A DNA stretch of 64,000 bases from Gammaproteobacteria bacterium (GTDB lineage Bacteria; Pseudomonadota; Gammaproteobacteria; Steroidobacterales; Rariloculaceae), in NCBI GenBank assembly GCA_017577365.1, contig PKRJ01000010.1:13246-77245 (forward strand). The letters are read 5' to 3'. How positions within the stretch are numbered: the stretch's first letter is position 1; the number at the start of each line of letters is the position of its first letter. The notes under the pieces were generated by a model. The model had not been told where the DNA came from, did no database searches, and saw nothing but the letters and a program-made list of their open reading frames with translations. Below, piece by piece: positions 25,049 through 33,325 of this stretch. Made by a program: the position numbers and the translations under genes.

Positions 25049-25735
25049 ATGCCCGAGACGGAACTCACCGGAGTGTTCCGAGACCGCCGCGATACCGGGC
25101 ACCGTCTGGGGGATCGGCTGGCCGCGAAGTACTCGGGCGCGGACGCGATCGTGCTCGGCTTGCCGCGCGGCGGCGTCCCGGTCGCCGACGAGGTGGCCCG
25201 GCGGCTCGGCGCGCCGCTCGACGTGATCGTCGTACGCAAGCTCGGTGCGCCGTTCAATCCCGAATTCGCGATCGGCGCGATCGCGAGCGGCGGCATCGTC
25301 TACTTGAGCCCCTACGGTCTCGATCAAGCGGGACTGGACGAGGCCGACGTCGAGCCGCTCGTTGCACGCGAGCGCGCCGAGCTCGCACGTCGCGAGGAGC
25401 TTTATCGGCGCGGACGCGGACCGCTCGAAATCGAAGACAAGACCGTGTTCCTCGTCGACGACGGGATCGCGACCGGCTCGACGATGGAGGCCGCGGTTCT
25501 CGCCGTGCGCACCGCGTCGCCGCGCCGCGTGATCGTCGCGTCGCCGACGGCTTCGCGGAGCGCGGTGGCCTTGCTCGAGCGCGCAGCCGACGCGGTCGAG
25601 GTACTGAAGGTGCCGGAGCCTTATTTCGCCGTCGGCCTCTGGTACGCGAGCTTTCCGCAGCTTTCGGACGACGAGGTCGTCGACATTCTCGCTCGACACC
25701 ACGGCGCGGCCGGCACCGACGGATCGAAATCGTAA
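25049..25735 (+). CDS. Phosphoribosyltransferase-domain protein (COG1926 type)
   Basis: 228 residues with a PRTase type I fold. FRDRRDTGHRLGDRLAAKYSGADAIVLGLPRGGVPVADEVARRLGAPLDVIVVRKLGAPFNPEFAIGAIA-type sequence fills the first half, and VFLVDDGIATGSTMEAAV is the PRPP-binding loop. The C-terminal half ends with the VGLWYASFPQLSDDEV block seen throughout this family. Function is unproven; relatives occur near stress, CBS and universal-stress genes. The ATG at 25049 has GGAG 5 nt upstream. It could use PRPP from the Prs-like neighbour, which is an inference from context only. Confidence 0.85.
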   Translation: MPETELTGVFRDRRDTGHRLGDRLAAKYSGADAIVLGLPRGGVPVADEVARRLGAPLDVIVVRKLGAPFNPEFAIGAIASGGIVYLSPYGLDQAGLDEADVEPLVARERAELARREELYRRGRGPLEIEDKTVFLVDDGIATGSTMEAAVLAVRTASPRRVIVASPTASRSAVALLERAADAVEVLKVPEPYFAVGLWYASFPQLSDDEVVDILARHHGAAGTDGSKS

Positions 25736-25810
25736 GCGCCCGACGCGTGCAAGGGCGCTCGACAGGTCCGTGGGCGAACATGAACCGCCGTTCGACGGAA
25801 GGCGGTGGCG

Positions 25811-25924
25811 CGTGCGCGGTGCGATAGGTCTTCGCGGGACCGCTCGTGCACATCCGTGTGACGCTGCGGCGCGCGCCATCCCTGGCGCGCGACGCTCCCG
25901 CGAAGGCCTATCGCACCGCACGCG
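25811..25924 (-). repeat. Large palindromic element, copy B (reverse orientation)
   Basis: Arms 25811-25839 and 25896-25924 (29 nt, 3 mismatches) enclose a 56-nt loop. Read on the minus strand the loop has GCCAGGGATGGC (25886 down to 25875) 9 nt after the arm, identical to copy C, then GCCGCAGCG and a terminal GAGCGG. The 12-mer sits in an inner hairpin, GCGCGCCA-tccc-TGGCGCGC on the plus strand. The arm nearest the core ends GGCCTTCGCGG, shared with copy A. Confidence 0.88.
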
Positions 25925-25950
25925 CGCTGTCGGTGTTCGCGCCGCTCGAC

Positions 25951-26010
25951 ACCCGATCTCATGCCGCCCCACGTCCGCGCGCCGGCGGTCGCACCCGATC
26001 TCATGCCGCC
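25951..26010 (+). repeat. 18-bp direct repeat, two copies 42 nt apart
   Basis: ACCCGATCTCATGCCGCC occurs at 25951-25968 and again, identically, at 25993-26010. It lies between palindrome B and the promoter of the fusion gene. Function unknown; an operator pair or a duplication scar are both possible. Confidence 0.7.
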
Positions 26011-26089
26011 GCGCATGAGCGCCTGCACGCCTGCGCGTCTGCGGTCGACCCCCCGATATACTCGCGGCCGCGTTAAGCTCGCTATCTCG

Positions 26090-28093
26090 ATGCAGCACGA
26101 AATCATCGAATCCACGCTCGCGGCCGGCGGCCGGGTTCTGATCGCCGGCCCGCCAGGGACGGGCAAGTCGACGCTGGCCGCGACGCTCGCCGAGGGCTTC
26201 GCGAACGCGGGGCTCGTATGCATCGGGTGCGATCCGGGATCGCCGGCCTACGGCGCGCCGGGCGCGGCATGCGTCGGCATCGCGCGCGGCGACGGCTGGG
26301 AGCTCGTCGACGTCGAGCCGATCTGCAGCCTCGATGCGGTGCGCTTTCGTCTACCGCTCGTCGAAGCGGCCGCGGCGCTCCTCGAGCGCACCGCGCCCGG
26401 CCCATGCGTTCTCGATGCGCCGGGCACGTATCGCGGAGCCCCGAGCGCGGAGCTCATCAGCGCGCTCGCGCGACGTTTGCGCGCGGATCTCGTCGTGCTG
26501 CTCGAGCGCGGCGACGTTGCGGAGCTCGCTGCCGAGCTCGACGCGCTCTGCGTACGAATCTTGCGTTTGCCGGCTTCGCCCCTGGCGCGCGCGCCGAGCA
26601 AACGCGCGCGGGCGCGGCATCGCACTGCCCTTTGGAACGCGTATCTCGACGCGGGCGGCATCGTTTGCGAGGTCGACGTCGATGCGCTTCGACTGATCGG
26701 CACGCCGCCGCCGCTCGATGTGCCGTCGGCGTGGCAGGGCCGGCAGGTCGCGCTGCTTCGCGCAGGCGGGTGCGTCGCGTTCGGCGAGGTGGTGGGCCTC
26801 GACGCGGCCCGCTTACGGCTCAGAGTGCGCGGCGATCCCGACGGCGCTACGGCGCTCATGATCCGTGACGCGCGCCGCGCACGCGACGGCCTGCTCGGGA
26901 CCGCCGAGCCGTTTCCGCAAGGCGTGACCTATCGTGGACCCCGCGATCCGCGGCGCTCGAAGAGCGCGCGAGCCGCTTCGCTTCCTCGAGTTACCGAGAC
27001 GGAGGGTCGCGACGTCGACGGCGACCGCGTCGGCACGGCGAGCACGGAGCCGCAGCCTCTCGCCGCCGCGGAGCTGCGCCCCGTCGTGCACGTCGGTCCG
27101 TTCACCGCGACGCTGCTGAACGGCGTCTTCCGCGACCCGCTGCTGCTCGTGAAGCTCCGTCATTCGAGCCGCATGCTGCTGTTCGATATCGGCGAGACGC
27201 CCGAGCTCGACGCGCGGACCGCGCACGCGGTCACCGACGTGTTCATCACGCACGCGCACATCGACCATATCGGCGGATTCCTGCGGCTGCTGCGTCTCCG
27301 GATCGGCGAATCGTCGGTGTGCCGAATCCATGGTCCGCCCGGTCTCGCGGCGAATATCGCGGGTTTGGTCAGCGGAGTGCATTGGGATCGTGCCGGGGAA
27401 GGCGCGCCGCGCTTTACGGTCGCGGAGCTTCATCCCGACGAGACGCTGCATCGCTTCGCCGTGCACGCGGGCGAGCAAACCGCTCGTTTGCTCGAGGTCG
27501 TCTCCGCGCCGGACGGGCGACTCCTCGACGAGTCGACGCTCAACGTGCACGCGGTGACCTTGGATCACTTGACGCCGGTGCTCGCGTTCGCGCTCGAGTC
27601 GACGGTCGAGATCAACGTGCGCAAGGAACGGCTCGCCGAGCTCGGCGCACGGCCGGGGCCGTGGCTGACCGCCTTGAAGCAGGCGATCGCGGCCGGGCGG
27701 TGCGACGAGCTCATCGAGCTGCCCGACGGCTCGCGGCGAGCGGTCGGCGAGCTTGCCGATTTTCTCGTGCTGATTCGCCCCGGCACGAAGCTCGTCTATG
27801 CGACGGATCTCGCCGATACCGAAAGCAACCGGCGCCGTCTCACCGAGCTTGCGCGAAACGCCGACGTGCTCTTCTGCGAGTCGACGTTTCTCAGCGCCGA
27901 TGCCGACCGCGCGGCCCGCACGGGCCATCTGACGACGCGCGCTTGCGGCGAGATCGCGACCGCCGCCAAAGTCGCGCGTCTCGTGCCGTTCCATTTCTCG
28001 CGGCGTTACGAGACCGATCCCGGCGAGGTGTACCGCGAGGTTCGAGCCGCGTGCTCGAGCGCCGTCATGCCGCAAGCCGTCCGGCACGAGTAG
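26090..28093 (+). CDS. Fusion of Clp1/Grc3-like polynucleotide 5'-kinase and RNase Z-like metallo-beta-lactamase
   Basis: 667 residues in two parts. The N-terminal P-loop domain has GPPGTGKST at residues 20-28, a Clp1-type Walker B region VLDAPGTYRG (Asp109), AELISALARRLRADLVVLLERGD, and a small C-terminal domain RQVALLRAGGCVAFGEVVGLD; this predicts ATP-dependent phosphorylation of RNA or DNA 5'-OH ends. After a basic linker (about 285-325) comes an RNase Z-like domain with HAHIDH at 388-393, His493, the YATDLADTE aspartate, ESTF at 597-600, HLTT at 613-616 and HFSRRY with His635, so every expected zinc ligand is present. A role in RNA end processing or repair is inferred. The ATG at 26090 was chosen because domain similarity starts there; in-frame codons extend further upstream. 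An ABC-F gene follows after 18 nt. Confidence 0.8.
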   Translation: MQHEIIESTLAAGGRVLIAGPPGTGKSTLAATLAEGFANAGLVCIGCDPGSPAYGAPGAACVGIARGDGWELVDVEPICSLDAVRFRLPLVEAAAALLERTAPGPCVLDAPGTYRGAPSAELISALARRLRADLVVLLERGDVAELAAELDALCVRILRLPASPLARAPSKRARARHRTALWNAYLDAGGIVCEVDVDALRLIGTPPPLDVPSAWQGRQVALLRAGGCVAFGEVVGLDAARLRLRVRGDPDGATALMIRDARRARDGLLGTAEPFPQGVTYRGPRDPRRSKSARAASLPRVTETEGRDVDGDRVGTASTEPQPLAAAELRPVVHVGPFTATLLNGVFRDPLLLVKLRHSSRMLLFDIGETPELDARTAHAVTDVFITHAHIDHIGGFLRLLRLRIGESSVCRIHGPPGLAANIAGLVSGVHWDRAGEGAPRFTVAELHPDETLHRFAVHAGEQTARLLEVVSAPDGRLLDESTLNVHAVTLDHLTPVLAFALESTVEINVRKERLAELGARPGPWLTALKQAIAAGRCDELIELPDGSRRAVGELADFLVLIRPGTKLVYATDLADTESNRRRLTELARNADVLFCESTFLSADADRAARTGHLTTRACGEIATAAKVARLVPFHFSRRYETDPGEVYREVRAACSSAVMPQAVRHE

Positions 28094-28097
28094 CGGC

Positions 28098-28103
28098 TAC
28101 ACT
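28098..28103 (+). promoter_or_regulatory. TACACT -10-like hexamer just before the ABC-F gene
   Basis: TACACT ends 8 nt before the ATG, as at yoaA; used as a promoter it would give a leaderless or near-leaderless mRNA. The short gap after the fusion gene also allows simple readthrough. Confidence 0.3.
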
Positions 28104-28111
28104 GCGCGTCG

Positions 28112-30049
28112 ATGCTCACGTTGTCCAATATCACGCTGCGGCGCGGCCCGCGGGTGCTGCTCAGGAACCTTTCGGTCGCCGTCTATCCCGGCTGGCGCGT
28201 CGGCGTCGTCGGCCGCAACGGCAGCGGCAAGTCGAGCCTGTTCGCGATGCTGCTCGGCGAGCTCGCGCCGGACGAGGGCGAGATCTCGCTGCCGCGCGAT
28301 CTTTCGATCGCCGCGGTCGAGCAGGAGACGCCGGCGACGCCGCAGCCCGCGATCGAGTACGTCCTCGACGGCGACCAGGAGCTCCGCGCGCTCGAGCAGG
28401 CGCTCGCACGCGCGGAGCGCGAGGGCGACGCGTCCGGCATCGCGCGCGCGCACGAGCGGCTTCGCGAGATCGGCGGCTACGCCGCTCGCGCTCGCGCCGG
28501 CGCGATGCTGTTCGGGCTCGGTTTCCCGAGCGAGACGCACACGCGGCCGGTCGCGGACTTCTCCGGCGGCTGGCGGATGCGGCTCAATCTCGCCCGCTCG
28601 CTGATGCAGCGGTCCGACCTGCTCTTGCTCGACGAGCCGACGAACCATCTCGATCTCGACGCCGTGCTCTGGCTCGAGCGCACGCTGGCGGACTTCAGCG
28701 GCACGTTGCTCGTGATCTCGCACGACCGCGACTTCCTCGACGCGACGACGACGCACACGCTGCACCTCGCGAACGGCGAGGGTCGTCTCTACTCGGGCAA
28801 CTACTCGAGCTTCGAGACGCAGCGCGCCGCGCAGCTCGCGAGCCAGGCCGCGGCTTACGAAGCGCAGCAGCGCCGCATCGCGCACCTGCAGAGCTTCGTC
28901 GATCGGTTTCGCGCGAAGGCGAGCAAGGCGCGGCAGGCGCAGGCGCGGCTGAAGATGATCGAGCGGATGCCGAAGGTCGCGCCGGTCCACGCGGAGGCGG
29001 GCTTCGATTTCGAGTTTCGCACGCCGCGCCGCTTGCCCGCGCCGCTCGTGCGCCTCGACGCGGTCTCCGTGGGCTACGACGGCGTGCCCGTGCTGCGGGG
29101 TGTCAAGCTCTCGGTCGCGCCGGGGCAGAGGATCGGGTTGCTCGGCGCGAACGGCGCCGGCAAGTCGACGCTGATCAAGCTCCTTGCGGGCGAGCTCACG
29201 CCGCTCGAAGGCGAAGCCCAGGCGAACCCGAACGTCGTCGTCGGATACTTCGCGCAGCATCAGATCGACGCGCTCGATCTCATGCGCTCTCCGCTCGAGC
29301 ACGTGATCGGGGCCGATCCCTCGCTCGGCGAGCAGGCCGCGCGGGATTTCCTCGGTGGCTTCGCGTTTCGCGGCGATCGCGTCTTCGAGCCGGTCGCGCA
29401 GTTCTCGGGCGGCGAGCGGGCGAGGCTCGCGCTCGCGCTGCTCGTGCAGCGCGAGCCGAACCTCTTGCTGCTCGACGAGCCGACGAACCATCTCGATCTC
29501 GACATGCGCCACGCGCTCGAGGTCGCGCTGCAGTCGTTCGAAGGCGCCGTCGTCACGGTCTCGCACGACCGTCACCTGTTGCGGGCGACGTGCGACGAGC
29601 TTTGGCTCGTCGCCGACGGCAGCGTCGCGCCGTTCGACGGCGATCTCGACGACTACGCGCGTTGGCTCGCGGCACGGCAGAGCTCGGCGGCGGCATCGCT
29701 CGGCGCCTCGGAGTCGCGAAACCGCGCGGCGTCGCCGCCGGCCCCGAGCGCGCGCGACCGGCGCCGCGAGGCGGCAGAGCAGCGCGCCCGCGAGAAACCG
29801 CTGCGCGATGCGCTCGAGCGGATCGAGCGTGAGCTCGACGCGCACCGCGAGCGTCTCACCGAGATCGAGCGCACGCTCGCGGATCCGGCGCTCTACGCGA
29901 GCGGCGACGCGGAGCGGCTCGCGGCGCTCGCGAAGGAGCAGGCGGAGATCAAGCGCCGCATCGAGGACGTCGAGACGCGCTGGCTCGAGGCGGCCGAAGC
30001 GCTCGAGGCGGCGCGGTCCGGCGCCGCTCCAGTGGCGCGATCGCGTTAG
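28112..30049 (+). CDS. ABC-F family ATPase, YheS-like
   Basis: Soluble protein of 645 residues with two ABC domains, no membrane segments. Walker A motifs are GRNGSGKSS and GANGAGKST; signatures FSGGWRMRLNLARSLMQ and FSGGERARLALALLVQ; Walker B LLLLDEPTNHLDLD twice. The inter-domain linker (about 240-310) has the basic PtIM-type sequence DRFRAKASKARQAQARLKMIERM. A C-terminal coiled coil rich in R/E (about 545-635) follows an Ala/Ser/Pro linker. ABC-F proteins act on the ribosome, resolving stalls or protecting against antibiotics; YheS is the closest match by architecture. Its position next to an RNA-end-processing fusion may be meaningful. Confidence 0.92.
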   Translation: MLTLSNITLRRGPRVLLRNLSVAVYPGWRVGVVGRNGSGKSSLFAMLLGELAPDEGEISLPRDLSIAAVEQETPATPQPAIEYVLDGDQELRALEQALARAEREGDASGIARAHERLREIGGYAARARAGAMLFGLGFPSETHTRPVADFSGGWRMRLNLARSLMQRSDLLLLDEPTNHLDLDAVLWLERTLADFSGTLLVISHDRDFLDATTTHTLHLANGEGRLYSGNYSSFETQRAAQLASQAAAYEAQQRRIAHLQSFVDRFRAKASKARQAQARLKMIERMPKVAPVHAEAGFDFEFRTPRRLPAPLVRLDAVSVGYDGVPVLRGVKLSVAPGQRIGLLGANGAGKSTLIKLLAGELTPLEGEAQANPNVVVGYFAQHQIDALDLMRSPLEHVIGADPSLGEQAARDFLGGFAFRGDRVFEPVAQFSGGERARLALALLVQREPNLLLLDEPTNHLDLDMRHALEVALQSFEGAVVTVSHDRHLLRATCDELWLVADGSVAPFDGDLDDYARWLAARQSSAAASLGASESRNRAASPPAPSARDRRREAAEQRAREKPLRDALERIERELDAHRERLTEIERTLADPALYASGDAERLAALAKEQAEIKRRIEDVETRWLEAAEALEAARSGAAPVARSR

Positions 30050-30056
30050 CTCGGCG

Positions 30057-30079
30057 GGCCGCGCTCGAGTGGCGCGGCC
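30057..30079. terminator. Hairpin between convergent ABC-F and S9 peptidase genes
   Basis: GGCCGCGC and GCGCGGCC form an 8-bp stem with a 7-nt loop, filling the 31-nt gap between the two stop codons. There is no T-tract on either side, so termination efficiency is uncertain. Confidence 0.5.
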
Positions 30080-30080
30080 G

Positions 30081-32255
30081 TTACTCCTGAGCTGCCGCCG
30101 CCGCGCCGAGCCGCTCGACATGGACATCGAGCTCGTACGGCGGCGGCTCGCCGCCCGGGCCCTGCAGGTAGTGTTTCATCCACCGCTGCATGCGGAGCGC
30201 GTAATCGAGCTGCGCGGCCGTGTCTCGATTGCCGTGTTGCTCGCCCGGATAGCGCACGAGCCGAACGGGCGTATCGGTGCGCAGCTTGATGTGCCGATAG
30301 AGCGCGAGCGACTGGCTCGGATCGACGCGCGGATCCGCGTCGCCGCCGAGGATGAGCAGCGGCGTGCGCGTCTTTCCCGCGTGATAGATGGGGCTTCGCT
30401 CGAGCGCGAACTGCCAGTCGTCCCACGGCCACGCGCGCCAATGCACCTGATGGAGCTCGTGCGGGATGTCGCTCGTGCCGGCGGCGGCAATGAGGTCCGA
30501 TAGGCCGACGAACGCGACCGCGGCGGCGAAATGCTCGGTGAGGGCGGTCGCCCCCCACATCGACGCGTACCCGCCGTACGAGGCGCCGCTGATCCCGACG
30601 CGGCCCGGATCGGCGAGCCCGATCTCGACGAGATAGGCCTTCGCGTCGACGAGATCGTCGAACTCGCGGCCGGCCGGATCGCGGTGATCGAGCTTCGAGA
30701 ACTCGACGCCGCGCCCGGTGCTCGCGCGATAGTTCGGATAGAAGAACGCGAAGCCGTCGGCTGCCATCGCTTGCGCCGGAAACGTGTAGCTCGACATCCA
30801 GCCGTGGCTGAAATGCGATTCCGGCCCGCCGTGCACGGCGATCACGACCGGATAGCGCCGGCCGGGCTGCCTCTGCATCGGCCCGACGAGAATCCCCTCG
30901 ATCACGAGACCGTCGCGCGCGGTGTAGCGTAGCACCTCTTGCGGCGCGAGATCGCGCTCGTCGAGGATCGGATTCGAGCGCGTCAAGCGGCGATAACCCT
31001 CCGCCTCGGACCAGACGTACACCTCTTGCGGGTGCTGCGGCGTCTCGGCGACGAGCGCGAAGCGACGACCCGCGGCGTTTCCGTGCAACGTGCGCACGAT
31101 CGGACCGCCTTCGGGCTCGGGCGGAATCTCGAACGGCTCGTCGACGCGCGTTCGTGCGATCTCGGTGAAGACGCCGCGTGCGCCGACGTAGAGCAGGGTC
31201 TCGGCATCGAGCCACATCAAGCGCTCGATATGCCCCGGATAATCCCGATCGACGCGCCGCGGCTCGCCGCCGTCCGCGGAAACGACGTAGAGCCGTCCCT
31301 CGAGCGGATCGTTCGGGTCGGCGGCGCCGATGAACGCGATCCTCGTGCCGTCCGGCGACCAGACGAACTCGCCGAGCTTGCCTTCGTGCTCGACGCGGCC
31401 GATGACGCGCGACGTCTCGGTCTCGACGATCGTGATCTTGCGGTTCACGTAGAAGTCGTCGATCAGGGGCGTCGGCGCGAGCGCGACCGCGTACCGCGTG
31501 CCGTCGGGCGAGAAGCGCACGACGGACGCCGATCCCGGAAGCTCGGCACGGATTGCGAGCGGCGGTTCCTCGGCGTCCGAGCGCTGGCCGCGCGCGCCGG
31601 CGCCCGTTCGCCTCCGCTCGCCCGGTCGATCGCGGCCCTCGGGGCTCGCCGCCGGCGAGCCGCGCGACGCGCGCTCGGCCGCGCGCGCGACGTCGAGGAT
31701 CCAGACGCCGGTCGGCAGCGCGGACTCCTCGTACACCTCGGCGTCGAAACCCTTCTCGCGCAGCTTTTCCCAGTGCTCGGGCGGCGCATCGGCCGCGAGA
31801 AATGCGAGCTTGCGCCCGTCGTTCGACAGCTCGAGCTCCCCGATATCGGTATCGTGCGCGTAGAGCCGCCGTGATTCGCCGCCGTCGATCGGGATCTCGT
31901 ACAGCGCGACGTGCTCGTCATCGTCGCGCTTCGCGGTATAGAAAATCTTCTTTCCGTCGGCCGACCATTCGATGTCCCGAACGTCGACCTTGCCGATGAC
32001 ATAGCCGCGCGAGCGGCCTTCGAGGTCGGTGACGTGCAGCTCTCTGTACGCCGGTCCGTCGTCGTCGACGTAAGGGCGTCGAGGCACCCGCAGCACGTAC
32101 GCGATGCGCTCGCCGTCCGGGGACATCTCCGCGGTCGCGACGCTGCGCAGCGTCACGATCTCCTCGACGGTGAGAGGCCCGGCCGACGATGCGGCCGCGA
32201 CGAAGGCCGCGGCCGCGGAAAGCAGGAGGGCGAGGTTTCGACGAGCGAAGCTCAT
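30081..32255 (-). CDS. S9 family (prolyl oligopeptidase/DPP-like) peptidase, exported
   Basis: 724 residues. A signal peptide (MSFARRNLALLLSAAAAFVAAASSAG) predicts a periplasmic serine peptidase. The middle is a WD-like beta-propeller (TAEMSPDGERIAYV, DIEWSADGKKIFY, FVWSPDGTRIAFIG) that gates access to the C-terminal alpha/beta hydrolase domain, with catalytic Ser in GISGASYGGYASMW, Asp in GGDADPRVDPSQS and His in YPGEQHGNRD. An Arg/Pro/Ala-rich insert at about residues 188-233 is low-complexity and probably a surface loop. Substrates are likely short peptides. A minus-strand TACACT at 32289-32294 is a possible -10. The start at 32255 fits the signal peptide. Confidence 0.93.
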   Translation of the reverse strand: MSFARRNLALLLSAAAAFVAAASSAGPLTVEEIVTLRSVATAEMSPDGERIAYVLRVPRRPYVDDDGPAYRELHVTDLEGRSRGYVIGKVDVRDIEWSADGKKIFYTAKRDDDEHVALYEIPIDGGESRRLYAHDTDIGELELSNDGRKLAFLAADAPPEHWEKLREKGFDAEVYEESALPTGVWILDVARAAERASRGSPAASPEGRDRPGERRRTGAGARGQRSDAEEPPLAIRAELPGSASVVRFSPDGTRYAVALAPTPLIDDFYVNRKITIVETETSRVIGRVEHEGKLGEFVWSPDGTRIAFIGAADPNDPLEGRLYVVSADGGEPRRVDRDYPGHIERLMWLDAETLLYVGARGVFTEIARTRVDEPFEIPPEPEGGPIVRTLHGNAAGRRFALVAETPQHPQEVYVWSEAEGYRRLTRSNPILDERDLAPQEVLRYTARDGLVIEGILVGPMQRQPGRRYPVVIAVHGGPESHFSHGWMSSYTFPAQAMAADGFAFFYPNYRASTGRGVEFSKLDHRDPAGREFDDLVDAKAYLVEIGLADPGRVGISGASYGGYASMWGATALTEHFAAAVAFVGLSDLIAAAGTSDIPHELHQVHWRAWPWDDWQFALERSPIYHAGKTRTPLLILGGDADPRVDPSQSLALYRHIKLRTDTPVRLVRYPGEQHGNRDTAAQLDYALRMQRWMKHYLQGPGGEPPPYELDVHVERLGAAAAAQE

Positions 32256-32334
32256 ACGGGGTTCCTCGTGCGCACACAAGCCCTTCCGAGTGTAGCAGCG
32301 GGCGTCGGCCGCTCGACACGGCCCCGCGCGGCCG

Positions 32335-33276
32335 TCAATCCGTGAACTGCTTCGCCTCGGCCGTCGCGAGGGTTTCCGCGTGCTCGACTCGGCGCGGGCG
32401 CTCGAGCAGCGGATGCGCGAGCACGGCGGCCAAGACGATCGCGACGCCGACGTAGAACATTGCGTCGAGCTCGCGCTGCTCGCCGAGCAGCGGGATCGCG
32501 AGCAGGATCGCGTAGACGGGCTCGAGGTTCACCGCGAGCTGCGCGCTGAACGCGCTGATATGGCGCAGCGCGACGAGCGAGAGCGCGAACGGCAATAGCG
32601 TGCAGACGAGCGCGAGCGTCGACAGCAGCAGCAGATCGCGCGCGTCCGGGACGACGAACGGGCTTTCGTCGAAGCCCGGGAAGACGAGCGCGAGGAGCGG
32701 CGCGAGCACGGTCAGCGCGACGACGCCGGACCCGAGCTCGAGGGCGGTGACGGCGAGCGGATCGGCGCGCGCGACGAGTCGCTTGTTCAGCGTGCCGAAG
32801 ATCGCGACGAAGACCGCGGACAGCACGCCGACCACGATCCCGATGCGCATCGCGTCCGGCACGCCGCCGACGACGAGCGCGACGCCCGGCACGATCGCGA
32901 TGCCGAGCGCGAGATCCTTCGGCGAGAACCGGCTGCCTGCGAGCCGCGGCTCGACGATCGCGACGAGCGCGGTCGCGAGCGCCATGCACGTCGCCGCGAC
33001 CGACGCGTTCGCGAGCTTCACGGCGCCGTAGAACGTGAGCCAGTGAAGCGTGACGAGCACACCGATGCCGCAGTACGCGGCGATGAGCCGTAGCGAGAGC
33101 GCTTTGAGCGCTCGCCAGACGCGCGGCACGAGCGCGAGCGCGACCGTCACGATCAGCATGCGCCACCAGACGAGCGGCGCCGCGCCGAGGCTGATCAGCT
33201 TGCCGAGGATCGCGGTGAATCCCCACAGCAGGACGCAGAAGTGGATCTGCAGCCGTGCGGTCGTGAGCGGCGTCAT
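32335..33276 (-). CDS. EamA/DMT-superfamily transporter
   Basis: Integral inner-membrane protein of 313 residues with about ten hydrophobic helices arranged as two EamA repeats (about 1-135 and 145-290). Typical features are LLWGFTAILGKLISLGAAPLVWWRM in helix 1-2 and the second-repeat LVALRHISAFSAQLAVNLEPVYAILLAIPLLGEQ. Such proteins export metabolites, often amino acids or drugs, but the substrate here cannot be told. The ATG at 33276 is used; an in-frame TTG at 33306 with GGAG close by would add 10 residues. It lies between dapD and the S9 gene, 49 and 79 nt apart, all on the minus strand. Confidence 0.88.
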   Translation of the reverse strand: MTPLTTARLQIHFCVLLWGFTAILGKLISLGAAPLVWWRMLIVTVALALVPRVWRALKALSLRLIAAYCGIGVLVTLHWLTFYGAVKLANASVAATCMALATALVAIVEPRLAGSRFSPKDLALGIAIVPGVALVVGGVPDAMRIGIVVGVLSAVFVAIFGTLNKRLVARADPLAVTALELGSGVVALTVLAPLLALVFPGFDESPFVVPDARDLLLLSTLALVCTLLPFALSLVALRHISAFSAQLAVNLEPVYAILLAIPLLGEQRELDAMFYVGVAIVLAAVLAHPLLERPRRVEHAETLATAEAKQFTD

Positions 33277-33325
33277 CCGCGGGGCCGTATCGCTCGATCC
33301 TGGCAAGAGCTCCGCCGTCGCGCGA

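Larger units (their letters stand above)
25736..26089. other. 354-nt intergenic region before the kinase-nuclease fusion gene
   Basis: Holds palindromic element B (25811-25924), an 18-bp direct repeat (25951-25968 and 25993-26010) and a TATACT -10 candidate at 26057-26062, whose start point would leave a leader of about 20 nt. No gene is supported, although the fusion frame stays open upstream. Confidence 0.6.

Noticed and set aside
25736..26089. N-terminal extension of the kinase-nuclease protein using upstream in-frame starts
   Set aside because: The upstream codons run through the direct repeat and promoter region and encode Pro/Arg/Ala-rich sequence; the P-loop domain begins naturally at the ATG at 26090.
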